Shown in pieces: positions 32,601 to 40,653 of a stretch of 64,000 nucleotides of DNA. Source of the DNA: JAGXQV01 sp964451375 (GTDB taxonomy: Bacteria > Pseudomonadota > Gammaproteobacteria > Burkholderiales > Sulfuricellaceae); NCBI GenBank assembly GCA_964451375.1, contig CAYVIN010000009.1, positions 12,833 through 76,832 of the forward strand, given 5' to 3'. The position numbers were made by a program, and so were the translations under genes. Below the pieces are notes generated by a model. That model saw only the letters and a program-made list of their open reading frames with translations. It had not been told where the DNA came from and ran no database searches. The first letter of the stretch is position 1. Every line of letters begins with the position of its first letter.

Positions 32601-33922
32601 ATGCCGGACAGCGTTACATTGCTGGTGTTGGCGACCGCGATGGTTTCCACGAGGCTGCCATCCGCTTTGTATATCCTGATGTTCTTGCCGGGGACTGCCG
32701 TGACGCTTTCGCTGAAGATCAATGCCAAGTCGGCATTTTCGGCGAAAGTGGTCGCGCCGTTGGTTGGAGAATAAACCGAAACCGCTGCCCCCGACAGGGT
32801 GGTGAAGTTCCAGGAGGTGGTGTCACTGATGCCGGCATAGGCGTTGGGGGTGGTCGCGGTGTCCACAAACGCGCCGGCGTCAATCTGGACATAGTAGCCG
32901 GCACCGAATGCCAGGTCGTTGGCCGGGTTGACCGTCACCTTGTTGCTGCTGACAGAAACCTTGGCGGTATTGTTGGCGGCAATGGTTTCGGCCAGCGTAC
33001 CACCGGATGTGTAAATCCTGATGTCTTTGCCGGAGACCGCAGTGACGTTTTCATCGAAAAAGACGGTCAGGTTGCTTCCCACCGCAACGCCGGTCGCGTT
33101 GTCAGCCGGGCTGAGCGAGGAAAGTGTCGGTGCGGTGGTATCTGCGGCGGTCGTGAATGCCCAGGTGGCGGTGTCGGTGATGCCCGCATAACTTGCCCCG
33201 GAAGTATTGCCGGTGAAGGCGCCGGCATCAATCTGGACGTAGTAGTTGCCCGCCATCAGGTTGGCGGTTGGGTTGATGGTAACCGTTCCGCTGGATATCG
33301 AGACCTTGGCGGTGTTGTTGGCGGCGATGCTTTCGACGACGCTGCCGTCGGATTTATAAATCCTGATGTTCTTGCCGGAAGTCGCCGTGACCGGCTCGGT
33401 AAAGGTTAAGCGGAGGTTGGCGTTTTCCTTGAAAGCGGTCGCTCCATTGGACGGCAAGTAGCTGCTTACCGTAACCCCTGCCGCAGTGGTGAAGTTCCAG
33501 GTCGTGGTGTCGGCGATACCGACGTAGTCCTCGTTAACGGAATTCTTGAAGGCCCCGGCATCAATCTCGACGTAATAATCCGTGCTTGTGGCAAGCGTTG
33601 TGGCAGGATTAACGTACACCTTGCTTCCGCTAACCACCACTTTCGTCGTGTTGTCTGCCGCGATGCTTTCCACTGTTGAATTGTCAGTGGTTTTCTTGAT
33701 GACGATATTTTTGCCGGTAACCGCAGTGACGGCCTGATTGAACGTCAGTTGCAGGGTGGAGGGTAAAAATATGCCGGTCTGGTTGTCAGCGGGGAAATAA
33801 GTGCTTACTACCGGCGCGACCGCCCATGCAGTGTTGCCAACCAACCCCATTGCCGATGCTACTGCTACGGCAAGGGCCGTACGCCGTGGACTGAACCGCT
33901 TGAATTTGCTGGATGGCTTCAC
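29678..33922 (-). CDS. Giant secreted protein: seven Ig-like (SbsA/Big_5) domains plus novel C-terminal module
   Basis: A 1414-residue protein with GTG start and a signal peptide to about residue 34 (AMGLVGNTAWA). Seven tandem Big_5-type repeats of about 118 residues follow, each with a (P-A-D/N)-x-A-T-G opening, LTFxExVTAxxGKNIRIYK, a VTINPxxNL segment, YYVQIDAGAF and a W-x-F-T-T end; odd- and even-numbered copies alternate in sequence. A Ser/Thr/Pro linker (about 865-890) leads to repeated units (L-P-x-P...IGG...V-K-P...NQPL) and a final region, about 1099-1414, with VDTSRADGITV, FVPVVSD, TLYPAFAD and WW...YIKSADGKTAQAFTVK. That C-terminal region is shared with the protein at 54518-60183. 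No LPXTG, PEP-CTERM or autotransporter barrel is recognisable. Surface adhesin or matrix protein by inference. Confidence 0.88.
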   Translation of the reverse strand: MKPSSKFKRFSPRRTALAVAVASAMGLVGNTAWAVAPVVSTYFPADNQTGIFLPSTLQLTFNQAVTAVTGKNIVIKKTTDNSTVESIAADNTTKVVVSGSKVYVNPATTLATSTDYYVEIDAGAFKNSVNEDYVGIADTTTWNFTTAAGVTVSSYLPSNGATAFKENANLRLTFTEPVTATSGKNIRIYKSDGSVVESIAANNTAKVSISSGTVTINPTANLMAGNYYVQIDAGAFTGNTSGASYAGITDTATWAFTTAADTTAPTLSSLSPADNATGVAVGSNLTVFFDENVTAVSGKDIRIYTSGGTLAETIAANNTAKVSVSSNKVTVNPANDLAFGAGYYVQIDAGAFVDTATTPNAYAGISDTTSWNFTTLSGAAVSVYSPTNGATTFAENADLALIFSESVTAVPGKNIRIYKADGSLVETIAVANTSNVTLSGIGVTIKHTNLTAGTYYIQIDAGAFTGNVTGASYAGITNTTTWAFTTVADTTAPTLSSVSPADNATGVAVGSNLTLNFSEKVTAATGKTIRIYQSGGTLLETIAANDAAKVTVSGSRVTINPAANLALNTGYHVQIDSGAFVDTATSANPYAGISTTSTWNFTTTAGAAATSYVPANGATNFSETGTLYLYLSESVNAVAGKYIRIYKADGTLVETLSVTNNVSTYGATVTVKPSACLPSGSYYVQIDAGAFTGVTSGSSYAGIANATTWAFSTVADTTAPTISSTNPSANVTSIGVSNDLSVTFSERVSAVGGKNIKIYKSDGTLAESLAADDTTKVSFSGSKVWLKPSRDLDYSTNYYVTIDAGAFVDRATTPNPYAGLSSPTAWKFTTMANPSSTSSNPAPTTTTSTSSTASPNTSVAAGATATLGNSTTSVDAGAGSTLNITQGSSGATINLPPTPEAVNILIGGNKLAVKPTESGSVIKTATVTQSGRDTTVLNVTAGTAQLSASAPNQPLVALGSGANAVLVSAKGTSTTVIANVDRGSGVTSLTLPKPATGKDADAAIKLTIAGQDVNVKPQGSRDVVVTLKTVQINGQDVQVVAVSSGFVTVTATQPNQPLLAIGSGSNAVVVTSTGSSSEAASQVDSASGTTTIGVTSGAITLPANAFAAAGNGFAALTDGKLYAGEVAVLNSSGKVTSVRLGSLTGDSGKTGDPLAVSASGGFFITTTIPNLSGKVARLADLQDFTASLANAWGEGYFSIGQGADGVLGLTYPGGKLYVLPVGDISVDTSRADGITVTGNGRREVVRSGVVTRFVPVVSDRAQLLADAFAIDRKATVILNNEGVMAVNVNGVTYAMKPGWMVENGDGIPGVSTDIKGRLIFQDDAGNQQTLYPAFADLAQLVAIFRSYDANLTATGNDDGSVTARFQGKSYTLLPEYALTAVPAEHVRDSWWTEADDRMYIKSADGKTAQAFTVK

Positions 33923-34220
33923 TTCCCTTTTCTCCCGAATGAAATTACCGAAAACGCATCGGGTGAATACGGGGTAGCGTATCCACCGCTGCCAATGTCC
34001 TTTCCCGGCATGGAAAGGCAGTTGGGTGATGCCCCTTGTTTGGCAATTTCATTAAGGGGAAGAGGCGGTCGAATGATCGACCGTTCGCTGCTTTACTTCG
34101 TCAGTTGCAATAATCAACCTGATGATTATAGGGCATTACACCGAACGGATGCCATCCGCATATTGCAAAGTGGCAATGTTCGGCCCGGCTGAGGCGCGCC
34201 GTATTGCGTGTTCATTCAGG
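33923..34220. other. Upstream region of the Ig-like repeat protein gene
   Basis: 298 bases without a gene. A small hairpin (CCTTTCC...GGAAAGG, about 33999-34018) is visible. I looked for a c-di-GMP riboswitch on the minus strand and did not find its conserved segments. Confidence 0.4.
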
Positions 34221-35507
34221 CTAGCCCTGTTGTGCTTCCGTTACATCCCGGCCCAGCACTCGCTGCGCCAACTTCGCCAGCCGCCGGTTGGCGCGAAAAT
34301 CCATCACCGTCAGGCCGTTCTCGAATACTCCCCAATAGTCTCCTTGCCGGTCGCGCAGGTGTTGCGGGCGGAATCCTTCCTGCTTGAAACCGAGTTCCAG
34401 GGTGTTGTGCTGGGCGCGTTGGTTGCCTTCATAAACCAGCGAGGTGAGCTTGTTGAGGCGGGCCTGGTTGAAGGCGAAATCCATCACCAGCAAGGTTGCT
34501 TCCAGGCCGCCGCCGGTGTGGCGTTGCGCGGCATCGGGGATGCCGATTTGCAGTTCGGCGCGGCGGTGGTGAAGGTCGAGGTCGGTCAGGTTGGCGAGGC
34601 CAATGGGAGCGCCCTGGCGGTGGATCACCCAATCCATGCTGCGGCTGCGCCAGGGCAGGGTGCGCGCCGCTTCGCGCAAAGCCTCGGCGAGCTTGGTGCG
34701 CGACGCGCCGTTGGCCAGGAAACGATGGTAGTGCGTCATGAATTCATTATCGCCGAAGCAGTGTTGCAGAAATCCGGCATCCGCCTCGCCGTAGGGACGC
34801 AATACCAGGTGTTTGCCGATTAACGGGGCGCGCCAGAAGCCGGCCACCTGTTCGAGTTGTGCTGCGGCTTGCGGGTATTGCGGGTGGATCGCCAGCAATT
34901 GCCGGAAACAGGCGTGCGCTTCCTCGTCGCGGTTCAATTCCTTGAGCACCACGCCGAGATTGAAAGCGGCTTCGCCGTAGCCGGGTTGCAGGCTCAACGC
35001 CTGCCGGTAAAAAGGCAGCGCCTGGTCGAGTTGGCCGAGCTCGCGCAGGACATTGCCGAGGTTGTTGGGGTGTTGCGGGTTGCCGGGCTGGATTTGCAGG
35101 GCGCGGCGCAGGGCTTGTTCTGCGCCACTCAGTTCGCCCAGCGCGAAAAGCGTACTGCCCAGGCCGTTGAGGGCGGGAGCGAAATCCGGGTGTGTGTCGA
35201 GAACCTGGCGAAAGCGCGCGGCGGCTGGTTCGCTATTCCCCGATTCGTGCAGGGCGAGTGCGTAATTGCAATGAAAATCGTGGCGTAGCGGAGCGAGTTC
35301 GATGGCGGCAAGGAAATGCACAAACGCCTCGGCAAAGCGTTTTTCCCTCGCCAACACCACGCCCAGCAGGTGGTGCGCCTCGCCATGATCCGGCATGTTT
35401 GTCGTAGCCGTTTCCAGCCGTTCGCGGGCGGCGGAATAAGCGCCCCGGCGGTAGGCGTCGAGCGCCTGGATATAAGGATTAGGCGGCATCGCCTCTGGGG
35501 CTTGCAC
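34221..35507 (-). CDS. TPR protein with C-terminal GNAT acetyltransferase domain
   Basis: About 428 residues. Residues 10-220 form roughly six TPRs (for example AIELAPLRHDFHCNYALALHESGN, PDFAPALNGLGSTLFALGE, PGNPQHPNNLGNVLRELGQ, PGYGEAAFNLGVVLKELNR). The C-terminal 180 residues are a RimJ/RimL-type GNAT domain: LIGKHLVLRPYGEADAGFLQHCF, DWVIHRQGAPIGLANLTDLDLHHRRAELQIGIPDAAQRHTGGGLEATLLVMDFAF and NKLTSLVYEGNQRAQHNTLELGFKQEG. Such fusions occur with protein- or sugar-acetylation in envelope gene sets. GTG at 35505-35507 is chosen because AAGGA lies 7 bases upstream; ATGs at 35564 and 35489 lack good sites. Confidence 0.85.
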   Translation of the reverse strand: MQAPEAMPPNPYIQALDAYRRGAYSAARERLETATTNMPDHGEAHHLLGVVLAREKRFAEAFVHFLAAIELAPLRHDFHCNYALALHESGNSEPAAARFRQVLDTHPDFAPALNGLGSTLFALGELSGAEQALRRALQIQPGNPQHPNNLGNVLRELGQLDQALPFYRQALSLQPGYGEAAFNLGVVLKELNRDEEAHACFRQLLAIHPQYPQAAAQLEQVAGFWRAPLIGKHLVLRPYGEADAGFLQHCFGDNEFMTHYHRFLANGASRTKLAEALREAARTLPWRSRSMDWVIHRQGAPIGLANLTDLDLHHRRAELQIGIPDAAQRHTGGGLEATLLVMDFAFNQARLNKLTSLVYEGNQRAQHNTLELGFKQEGFRPQHLRDRQGDYWGVFENGLTVMDFRANRRLAKLAQRVLGRDVTEAQQG

Positions 35508-35602
35508 TTCGCGTTCCTTGTGGTTTTCGGTTGATGGCGCTGGATATCGCCGCGCAAAGCGCATTCTTCAACTAAACACTAAACACTCAAAACTGCTCTT
35601 AC

Positions 35603-36052
35603 TCACTTCGCCTCACGCACCTCGTCAAGGATGGCGAGCAGGTCTTTTTCCCAGCGCGCGAAAATCGGCTGCAACTCGGGGGCGGGGAAAAACGTGGCGA
35701 GTACGGCGGGACGGGCGGCGGAAACCACGGTGTTCGTGTCCTCAGCGAAGATCACGATGTTGAGCGGCAGGTAGGGAATCAGCTCGGGGTGTTTGCGGGA
35801 GAGTTGGGCGGTTTCTTCCAGATTGCCGTAGAACACTACCTTGTAATAGTCGATGGTGTGGCCGGTTTTGGTGATGCCCACGTCGATGTTCTGCACCCGG
35901 GTGATTTTGTAGCCGCGCGAGGATATCGCTGTTTGCAGGGTGGACATTGCTTCCGGGTAGGACTGCGGGGCGCGGATGATCTGCAACTGGTCGGCGCTTG
36001 CCGGGGCGGCGAGGGTCAACCCCAGCAGGAGGAAAACGAGCCATTTTTTCAT
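35603..36052 (-). CDS. Secreted DUF302 protein
   Basis: A 149-residue protein with signal MKKWLVFLLLGLTLAAPASA followed by one DUF302 domain: YPEAMSTLQTAISSRGYKITRVQNIDVGITKTG, YYKVVFYGNLEETAQLSRKHPELIPYLPLNIVIF and FARWEKDLLAILDEV. DUF302 proteins bind or sense unknown ligands, and several sulfur bacteria have many copies. Its ATG overlaps the stop of the upstream cytochrome c-DUF302 gene by 4 bases, so both are made together, presumably in the periplasm. Confidence 0.9.
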   Translation of the reverse strand: MKKWLVFLLLGLTLAAPASADQLQIIRAPQSYPEAMSTLQTAISSRGYKITRVQNIDVGITKTGHTIDYYKVVFYGNLEETAQLSRKHPELIPYLPLNIVIFAEDTNTVVSAARPAVLATFFPAPELQPIFARWEKDLLAILDEVREAK

Positions 36053-37092
36053 AATGCGGCCTCCTCCATCAGCGAGATGTAGCGGTGCGCCATTTCATCA
36101 CACATGTTGTTGAGTTCGGAGTTGTTGAACACCGCGCTGAGCTTCTTGGGATTGATGGTCATCATCTTCACCTTGCCGTCCTGTTCCACCACCGTGATGC
36201 GGCAGGGCAGGAACATGCCGACGCGCGGATCGGTGATGATGGCTTCGTTCATCTGGTTGAAATTGCAGAAGTACACGATATGTTGCTGAGGGTCTTCCGT
36301 GCCTTCAGCAGTCATCCCGTAGGTCAGCGGCTGCTCGCGGATGAACATGTAGTTGTTGTCGCCCACCACGCGCTTGATGTTTTCCACGGTGGTTTTCAGG
36401 TCGTAGGGCGATTCGACGACAAATACCGCTTCTTCGGAATGCAGCAGCGTGGCGCTGGAGGCGCGGGCATTGCGGACGTAGCTGCGCACGAAGGCGACGA
36501 TGTCGTTGATGTCCTTTTCCTTCAGCCCGGATTTCAGGAAAGACACCATCGGCGTACCGGCGCGGCCTTTCATCAGGGTGTCCTTGATCATCGCGTCGGT
36601 GGCGGAAGCCAGGAACCCCGGATTGTTGAGCGCCGGGGCGACGATGGAGGTGATGCGCGGACGCGGCAGGGTAATCCCGGTACCCTTGCCGCCGCCGCCG
36701 CTCTCGCCGTGGCAGGTGGCGCAGTGTTTCGCGTACAATTGTTTGCCGCGCGGGATGTCGCCGCGCACCGGTGTGCGTGGGTAGGTCAGCGGCGCACCTT
36801 TGTTCCAGCCGCGCACGAAAGTCACGATGGCGTCAACTTCCATGTCGCTGAAGGTGGGAAAGGCCGGCATCACCCGTCCCGGACGACCGTTGCGGATGGT
36901 GCGGCGCAAGTATCCTTCGTCGATGGTGGCCTGAAAGGAAGGCAGGGAAAGGGGAACGCCGATGCCGCCCATGCCGTCTTCGCCATGACAGGCGCCGCAA
37001 TGGCGGGAATACAGGACGGCCCCGTCGGGTTGCCCCGCAGCTTGCGCGGGGAGCCAGCTTAACGCCAGCAGGATTATTCCGAGAATTCGCAT
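36049..37092 (-). CDS. Di-haem cytochrome c fused to a DUF302 domain
   Basis: A 347-residue periplasmic protein: signal MRILGIILLALSWLPAQAA; cytochrome c domain 1 with CGACH at 32-36 and a GRVMPAFPTFSD methionine-ligand region; domain 2 with CATCH at 124-128 and GTPMVSFLKSGLKEKDINDIVAFV; then, from about 212, a DUF302 domain (VVESPYDLKTTVENIKRVV, QHIVYFCNFNQMNEAIITDPRVGMFLPCRITVVEQDGKVKMMTINP). The fusion implies that the DUF302 part senses or binds a redox-linked ligand. ATG at 37090-37092 gives a clean signal peptide; TTG at 37110 is less likely. It is divergent from pyrC with a 43-base spacer. Confidence 0.92.
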   Translation of the reverse strand: MRILGIILLALSWLPAQAAGQPDGAVLYSRHCGACHGEDGMGGIGVPLSLPSFQATIDEGYLRRTIRNGRPGRVMPAFPTFSDMEVDAIVTFVRGWNKGAPLTYPRTPVRGDIPRGKQLYAKHCATCHGESGGGGKGTGITLPRPRITSIVAPALNNPGFLASATDAMIKDTLMKGRAGTPMVSFLKSGLKEKDINDIVAFVRSYVRNARASSATLLHSEEAVFVVESPYDLKTTVENIKRVVGDNNYMFIREQPLTYGMTAEGTEDPQQHIVYFCNFNQMNEAIITDPRVGMFLPCRITVVEQDGKVKMMTINPKKLSAVFNNSELNNMCDEMAHRYISLMEEAAL

Positions 37093-37135
37093 CACGAACA
37101 AGAATCCCAATATTTTTATGAGGTTGGATTATACC

Positions 37136-38173
37136 ATGCAGACCCTTTTTATCACCCGCCCCGATGACTGGCACCTCCACCTGCGCGATGGCGGGGCGCT
37201 GGCCAGTGTCCTGCCCGACACCGCCCGCGAGTTTGGCCGAGCGATCGTGATGCCCAACCTGCGTCCGCCCATCACCACCACCGAACTGGCGTTGGCCTAC
37301 CGCGAACGCATTCTCGCCGCGCTGCCAGCGGGAATGGCCTTCGAACCCTTGATGACCTTGTATCTCACCGACAATACCCCGCCCGATGAAATCGAGCGCG
37401 CCAAGGCCAGCGGTGTGGTGTACGGCGTGAAACTCTATCCCTCCGGCGCGACCACCAATTCCGACAGCGGCGTCACCGACATCGCCCACTGCTACCCCGC
37501 GCTGGAAGCCATGGAAAAACACGGCCTGCCGCTGCTCGTGCATGGCGAAGTCACCGACCCCAGGGTAGACGTGTTCGACCGCGAAAAGGTCTTCATCGAG
37601 CGCACCCTGGCCCCGCTGGTGCAGCGTTTCCCCGGTCTACGGGTGGTGCTGGAACATCTGACCACCCGCGACGGCGTGTTATTCGTCGAAAGCGCGCCGG
37701 CCAACGTCGCCGCGACGCTCACCGCCCATCACCTGCTGATGAACCGCAACGCGATGTTTGCCGGCGGCATCCGCCCTCATCACTACTGCCTGCCGGTGCT
37801 CAAACGCGAAGAACACCGCGTCGCGCTGATCAAAGCCGCGACCGGCGGCAACCCCAAATTTTTCCTCGGCACCGACAGCGCTCCCCACGCCAAGGGAACC
37901 AAGGAAACCGCCTGCGGCTGCGCCGGCATGTACACCGCCCACGCCGCCATCGAACTCTACGCCGAAGCCTTTGAACAGGCCGATGCGCTGGAACGCCTGG
38001 AAGCCTTCGCCAGCTTCCACGGCGCGGATTTCTACGGCCTGCCGCGCAACACCAGCACTCTCACCCTGGTCAAGGAAGAATGGACTGTGCCGGCGGAACT
38101 GCCGTTTGGTGATGCGACGCTGGTTCCCTTGCGGGGTGGGGAAACGCTGGGGTGGAAGGTGTTGGAAGGATGA
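37136..38173 (+). CDS. pyrC: Dihydroorotase PyrC
   Basis: A 345-residue class II dihydroorotase (E. coli 348). Metal ligands are in DWHLHLRDGG, the bridging lysine in GVKLYPSGATTNSDSGV, histidines in LLVHGEVTD and VVLEHLTTRDG, and the final Asp in FFLGTDSAPHAKGTKE. It forms dihydroorotate in pyrimidine synthesis. ATG at 37136 is the only start that fits the family N-terminus M-(Q/T)-x-L-x-I-x-R-P-D-D-W-H-L-H. Confidence 0.97.
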   Translation: MQTLFITRPDDWHLHLRDGGALASVLPDTAREFGRAIVMPNLRPPITTTELALAYRERILAALPAGMAFEPLMTLYLTDNTPPDEIERAKASGVVYGVKLYPSGATTNSDSGVTDIAHCYPALEAMEKHGLPLLVHGEVTDPRVDVFDREKVFIERTLAPLVQRFPGLRVVLEHLTTRDGVLFVESAPANVAATLTAHHLLMNRNAMFAGGIRPHHYCLPVLKREEHRVALIKAATGGNPKFFLGTDSAPHAKGTKETACGCAGMYTAHAAIELYAEAFEQADALERLEAFASFHGADFYGLPRNTSTLTLVKEEWTVPAELPFGDATLVPLRGGETLGWKVLEG

Positions 38174-38198
38174 AGGATGATATGACTTGGGGGTTGGC

Positions 38199-38540
38199 GT
38201 GACTTTCAAAATCTGCCCGAATTTTCTTGAACGGCTCGGGGAATCCTTCTCCACGCCGGTGCTGCTGGCCTGCCTTGCCGCCGGGCTGATCCTGGCCGGC
38301 TACCTGCCGCTGTTTCGCAAAAAGGAACCCGCCCAACAGCAGGCGCTGATCAGCAAATTGCTGCGCGGCGGACTGTTTCTGGTGGCGTTCCCGGTGCTCC
38401 TGGAAACCATCGCCACTGTGGCGCTTTCCTACACCAACCACTGCTTCGGCAAGATGCTCGCCGGGGAAACCGGCGCGATGCTGCTCATCGGTTTGCTGCT
38501 GCTGGTGGCGAGTGGGGTGTTGGCGGGGATGCGCAAATAA
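38199..38540 (+). CDS. Small membrane protein of unknown function
   Basis: About 113 residues with three predicted membrane segments: TPVLLACLAAGLILAGYLPLF, LLRGGLFLVAFPVLLETIATVAL and GAMLLIGLLLLVASGVLAG. A KKEPAQQQALISK cytoplasmic loop and one THCFG-like cysteine stretch separate them. GTG at 38199 has GGGGG 5 bases upstream; the longer TTG start at 38187 is less likely. It follows pyrC by 25 bases and may be co-transcribed. I recognise no family. Confidence 0.6.
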   Translation: MTFKICPNFLERLGESFSTPVLLACLAAGLILAGYLPLFRKKEPAQQQALISKLLRGGLFLVAFPVLLETIATVALSYTNHCFGKMLAGETGAMLLIGLLLLVASGVLAGMRK

Positions 38541-38988
38541 GCGGCATCCCGTCATCCTGTTCCTTTTCACCGCTTGCGGAGGATTCTCAGGGGTGTTGGC
38601 GAAGGGGCTTGATCCCCGCCAGGAGACGCAATAGTTAGTGATTGCTATCGCCAGGTGCGCCTATGGATAAGGATGTGCCTTGGGGGTGTCTATCCATGCG
38701 GGGTTCCGGGCAGTACGTCGTTCTTCGCCGTTGCACCCGGCGGGATGGATGGCTCAGGTGCATTGTCGCCCGCGCCGAGCTTCTCCCCAACGGGCGGCTG
38801 TCTTCGCGGCGGTATTTGGAATAAAATCCGCAAACGCAGCAAACATGCCCGATGAGCGCCGGTTCGACATAAAAAATACGCGCGCCCACATTTTCCCGCC
38901 ATTGGAGAACAACCGAGATTCGGTGCTTCCGGCGGTTTTGAAGGATATTTGAAACGCCGTTTCAGCACGGTTTTTCCGGCACAGCGAA
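38541..38988. other. Spacer between a small membrane-protein gene and the chemoreceptor gene
   Basis: 448 bases without a credible gene; short frames on both strands have unusual composition. An inverted repeat ATGGATA...TATCCAT (38662-38696) could form an imperfect hairpin. A possible -10 (TAAAAT near 38821) may belong to the chemoreceptor promoter. Confidence 0.4.
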
Positions 38989-40596
38989 ATGAAAAACAAC
39001 CAACCCGTCACCAATACCGAACAATTCCTTAAGCCCGGCACCCCCATCGTCAGCAAAACCGACCTGAAAGGCATCATTACCTATGCCAATCAGGCGTTTA
39101 TCGATATCAGCGGTTTTGCGATGGAAGAGTTGCTTGGCAAAAATCACAATCTGGTGCGCCATCCCGACATGCCGCCCGAGGCGTTTGCCGATTTGTGGGA
39201 AACCATCCAGCAAAACCAGCCGTGGCGCGGCATCGTCAAAAACCGCTGCAAAAACGGCGATTATTACTGGGTTGAGGCCTACGTCACGCCGATCAAGGAA
39301 AACGGGCGCACCGTCGGTTTCATGTCGGTGCGCAATATTCCCAAGCGCGAAGACGTGTCGGGCGCGGAAAATCTTTACCGCGCCGTGCGCGACCGACGCG
39401 CCACCCTGTCCAGTACGCTGAAGGGGCGGCGCAGCGCATTGAGTTTCAAGTCGCGCCTGGGATTGGCCCTGATGGTGCAGGCGCTGCTGCTTTCCGCCCT
39501 CGGGGTGTTGGGGTTTTCCGCCAGTCCGCTGGGTGCGGGATTGCTGGCCGGCGCGGGAGTGCTGATTGCCCTGGCAACCTATTTCGTGCTGGTGCAACGT
39601 ATGGATACGGCGTTGACCAACGCCACCGCCACTCTCGAATTACTTTCCGAAGGCAATTACGGCAAACAGGTGGAGTTCTCCGGCGGCGACGAATTCAGCC
39701 ACTTACTGCAAGCCATCGAGTCGATGCGCATCAACACCCGCGCCATCATCGCCGACGTGATGTATTCCGCCAACGCCATGGAAAACATCTGCAACTGGCT
39801 GCGCCAGGAAATGCACGAAGTCCTCAGCCGTTCCGAGGAACAGGCCAATCAGGCCGCCACGTCGAGCAGTTCGGTGCGCGACTTGAGCGAATCGTTGACC
39901 CGCGTCGCGGAAAATGCCGGGCAAAGCGTGGAATCGGCGGAACAGACCCGCACTCTGGTCGAAGAGGGCAGCCACCATATGGAAGAAAGCCGGGTGACTT
40001 CAACCAAGGTGGCTGACATGGTGAACGAGTCGCGCGGCACCATCCTCAACCTCAACGAATCCATCCAGAAAATCGGCGACATCAGCGTCGCGATCAAGGA
40101 AATTGCCGACCAGACCAATCTGCTCGCGCTTAACGCAGCCATCGAAGCGGCGCGCGCCGGGGAACAGGGCAGGGGATTTGCGGTGGTTGCCGACGAAGTC
40201 CGCAAACTTGCGGAGCGCACCGGCTCCAGCACCGAAGACATCGCCCGCACCATCCAGGCGATTCAGCAGCACACCCACCGTGCCGTACAAAGCATGGACA
40301 GCGTCGCCGACGAAGTCCAGCGCGGCACCGAACTGAGTCAGGCCAATACCCGCAGCCTGGAAAAAATCATGGAGGCGACCCGCCACACCACCGCGATGGC
40401 CAGCCAGATCGCCGAAATGGTGCAGCGTCAGGAAAAATCCACCAGCGCCGCTGTCTCGAACATGGAACACATCGCCGAACTGTCGGACGACAATTCGCTG
40501 AGCATCAAGGGGTTGGAACAGATCACCGTGAATATCCTGTCGAAAACCGCCAGGGATTTGAAACTGCTGGTGTCGCAGTTTCAGAAGTCGTTGTAA
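38989..40596 (+). CDS. PAS-containing methyl-accepting chemotaxis protein (Aer-type)
   Basis: A 535-residue chemoreceptor. An N-terminal PAS domain (residues 15-125: LKGIITYANQAFIDISGFAMEELLGKNHNLVRHPDMPPEAF) lies in the cytoplasm as in Aer, where it binds FAD for energy taxis. Two hydrophobic stretches near 155-200 form a membrane hairpin with hardly any periplasmic domain. A HAMP-like part and the MCP signalling domain follow; the tip IADQTNLLALNAAIEAARAGEQGRGFAVVADEVRKLAERT is at about 372-411. No C-terminal CheR-binding pentapeptide is visible. The conserved NPD/RHPD motif supports redox or oxygen sensing. Confidence 0.95.
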   Translation: MKNNQPVTNTEQFLKPGTPIVSKTDLKGIITYANQAFIDISGFAMEELLGKNHNLVRHPDMPPEAFADLWETIQQNQPWRGIVKNRCKNGDYYWVEAYVTPIKENGRTVGFMSVRNIPKREDVSGAENLYRAVRDRRATLSSTLKGRRSALSFKSRLGLALMVQALLLSALGVLGFSASPLGAGLLAGAGVLIALATYFVLVQRMDTALTNATATLELLSEGNYGKQVEFSGGDEFSHLLQAIESMRINTRAIIADVMYSANAMENICNWLRQEMHEVLSRSEEQANQAATSSSSVRDLSESLTRVAENAGQSVESAEQTRTLVEEGSHHMEESRVTSTKVADMVNESRGTILNLNESIQKIGDISVAIKEIADQTNLLALNAAIEAARAGEQGRGFAVVADEVRKLAERTGSSTEDIARTIQAIQQHTHRAVQSMDSVADEVQRGTELSQANTRSLEKIMEATRHTTAMASQIAEMVQRQEKSTSAAVSNMEHIAELSDDNSLSIKGLEQITVNILSKTARDLKLLVSQFQKSL

Positions 40597-40605
40597 TTTA
40601 GGGGG

Positions 40606-40651
40606 GGAGCGCCGGCGTCTCGCCGGCTTGCCGGCAGGATGCCGGCGTTCC
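40606..40651. repeat. 46-bp GC-rich palindromic repeat, copy 2
   Basis: Inverted copy of the 3736-3781 element (44 of 46 bases). It fills the 57-base gap between the convergent chemoreceptor and RluF-like genes, so its hairpin may double as a transcription terminator on both strands. Confidence 0.75.
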
Positions 40652-40653
40652 AG

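Noticed and set aside
33923..34220. c-di-GMP riboswitch in the leader of the Ig-repeat protein gene
   Set aside because: The conserved core segments of GEMM-type riboswitches were not found on the minus strand.
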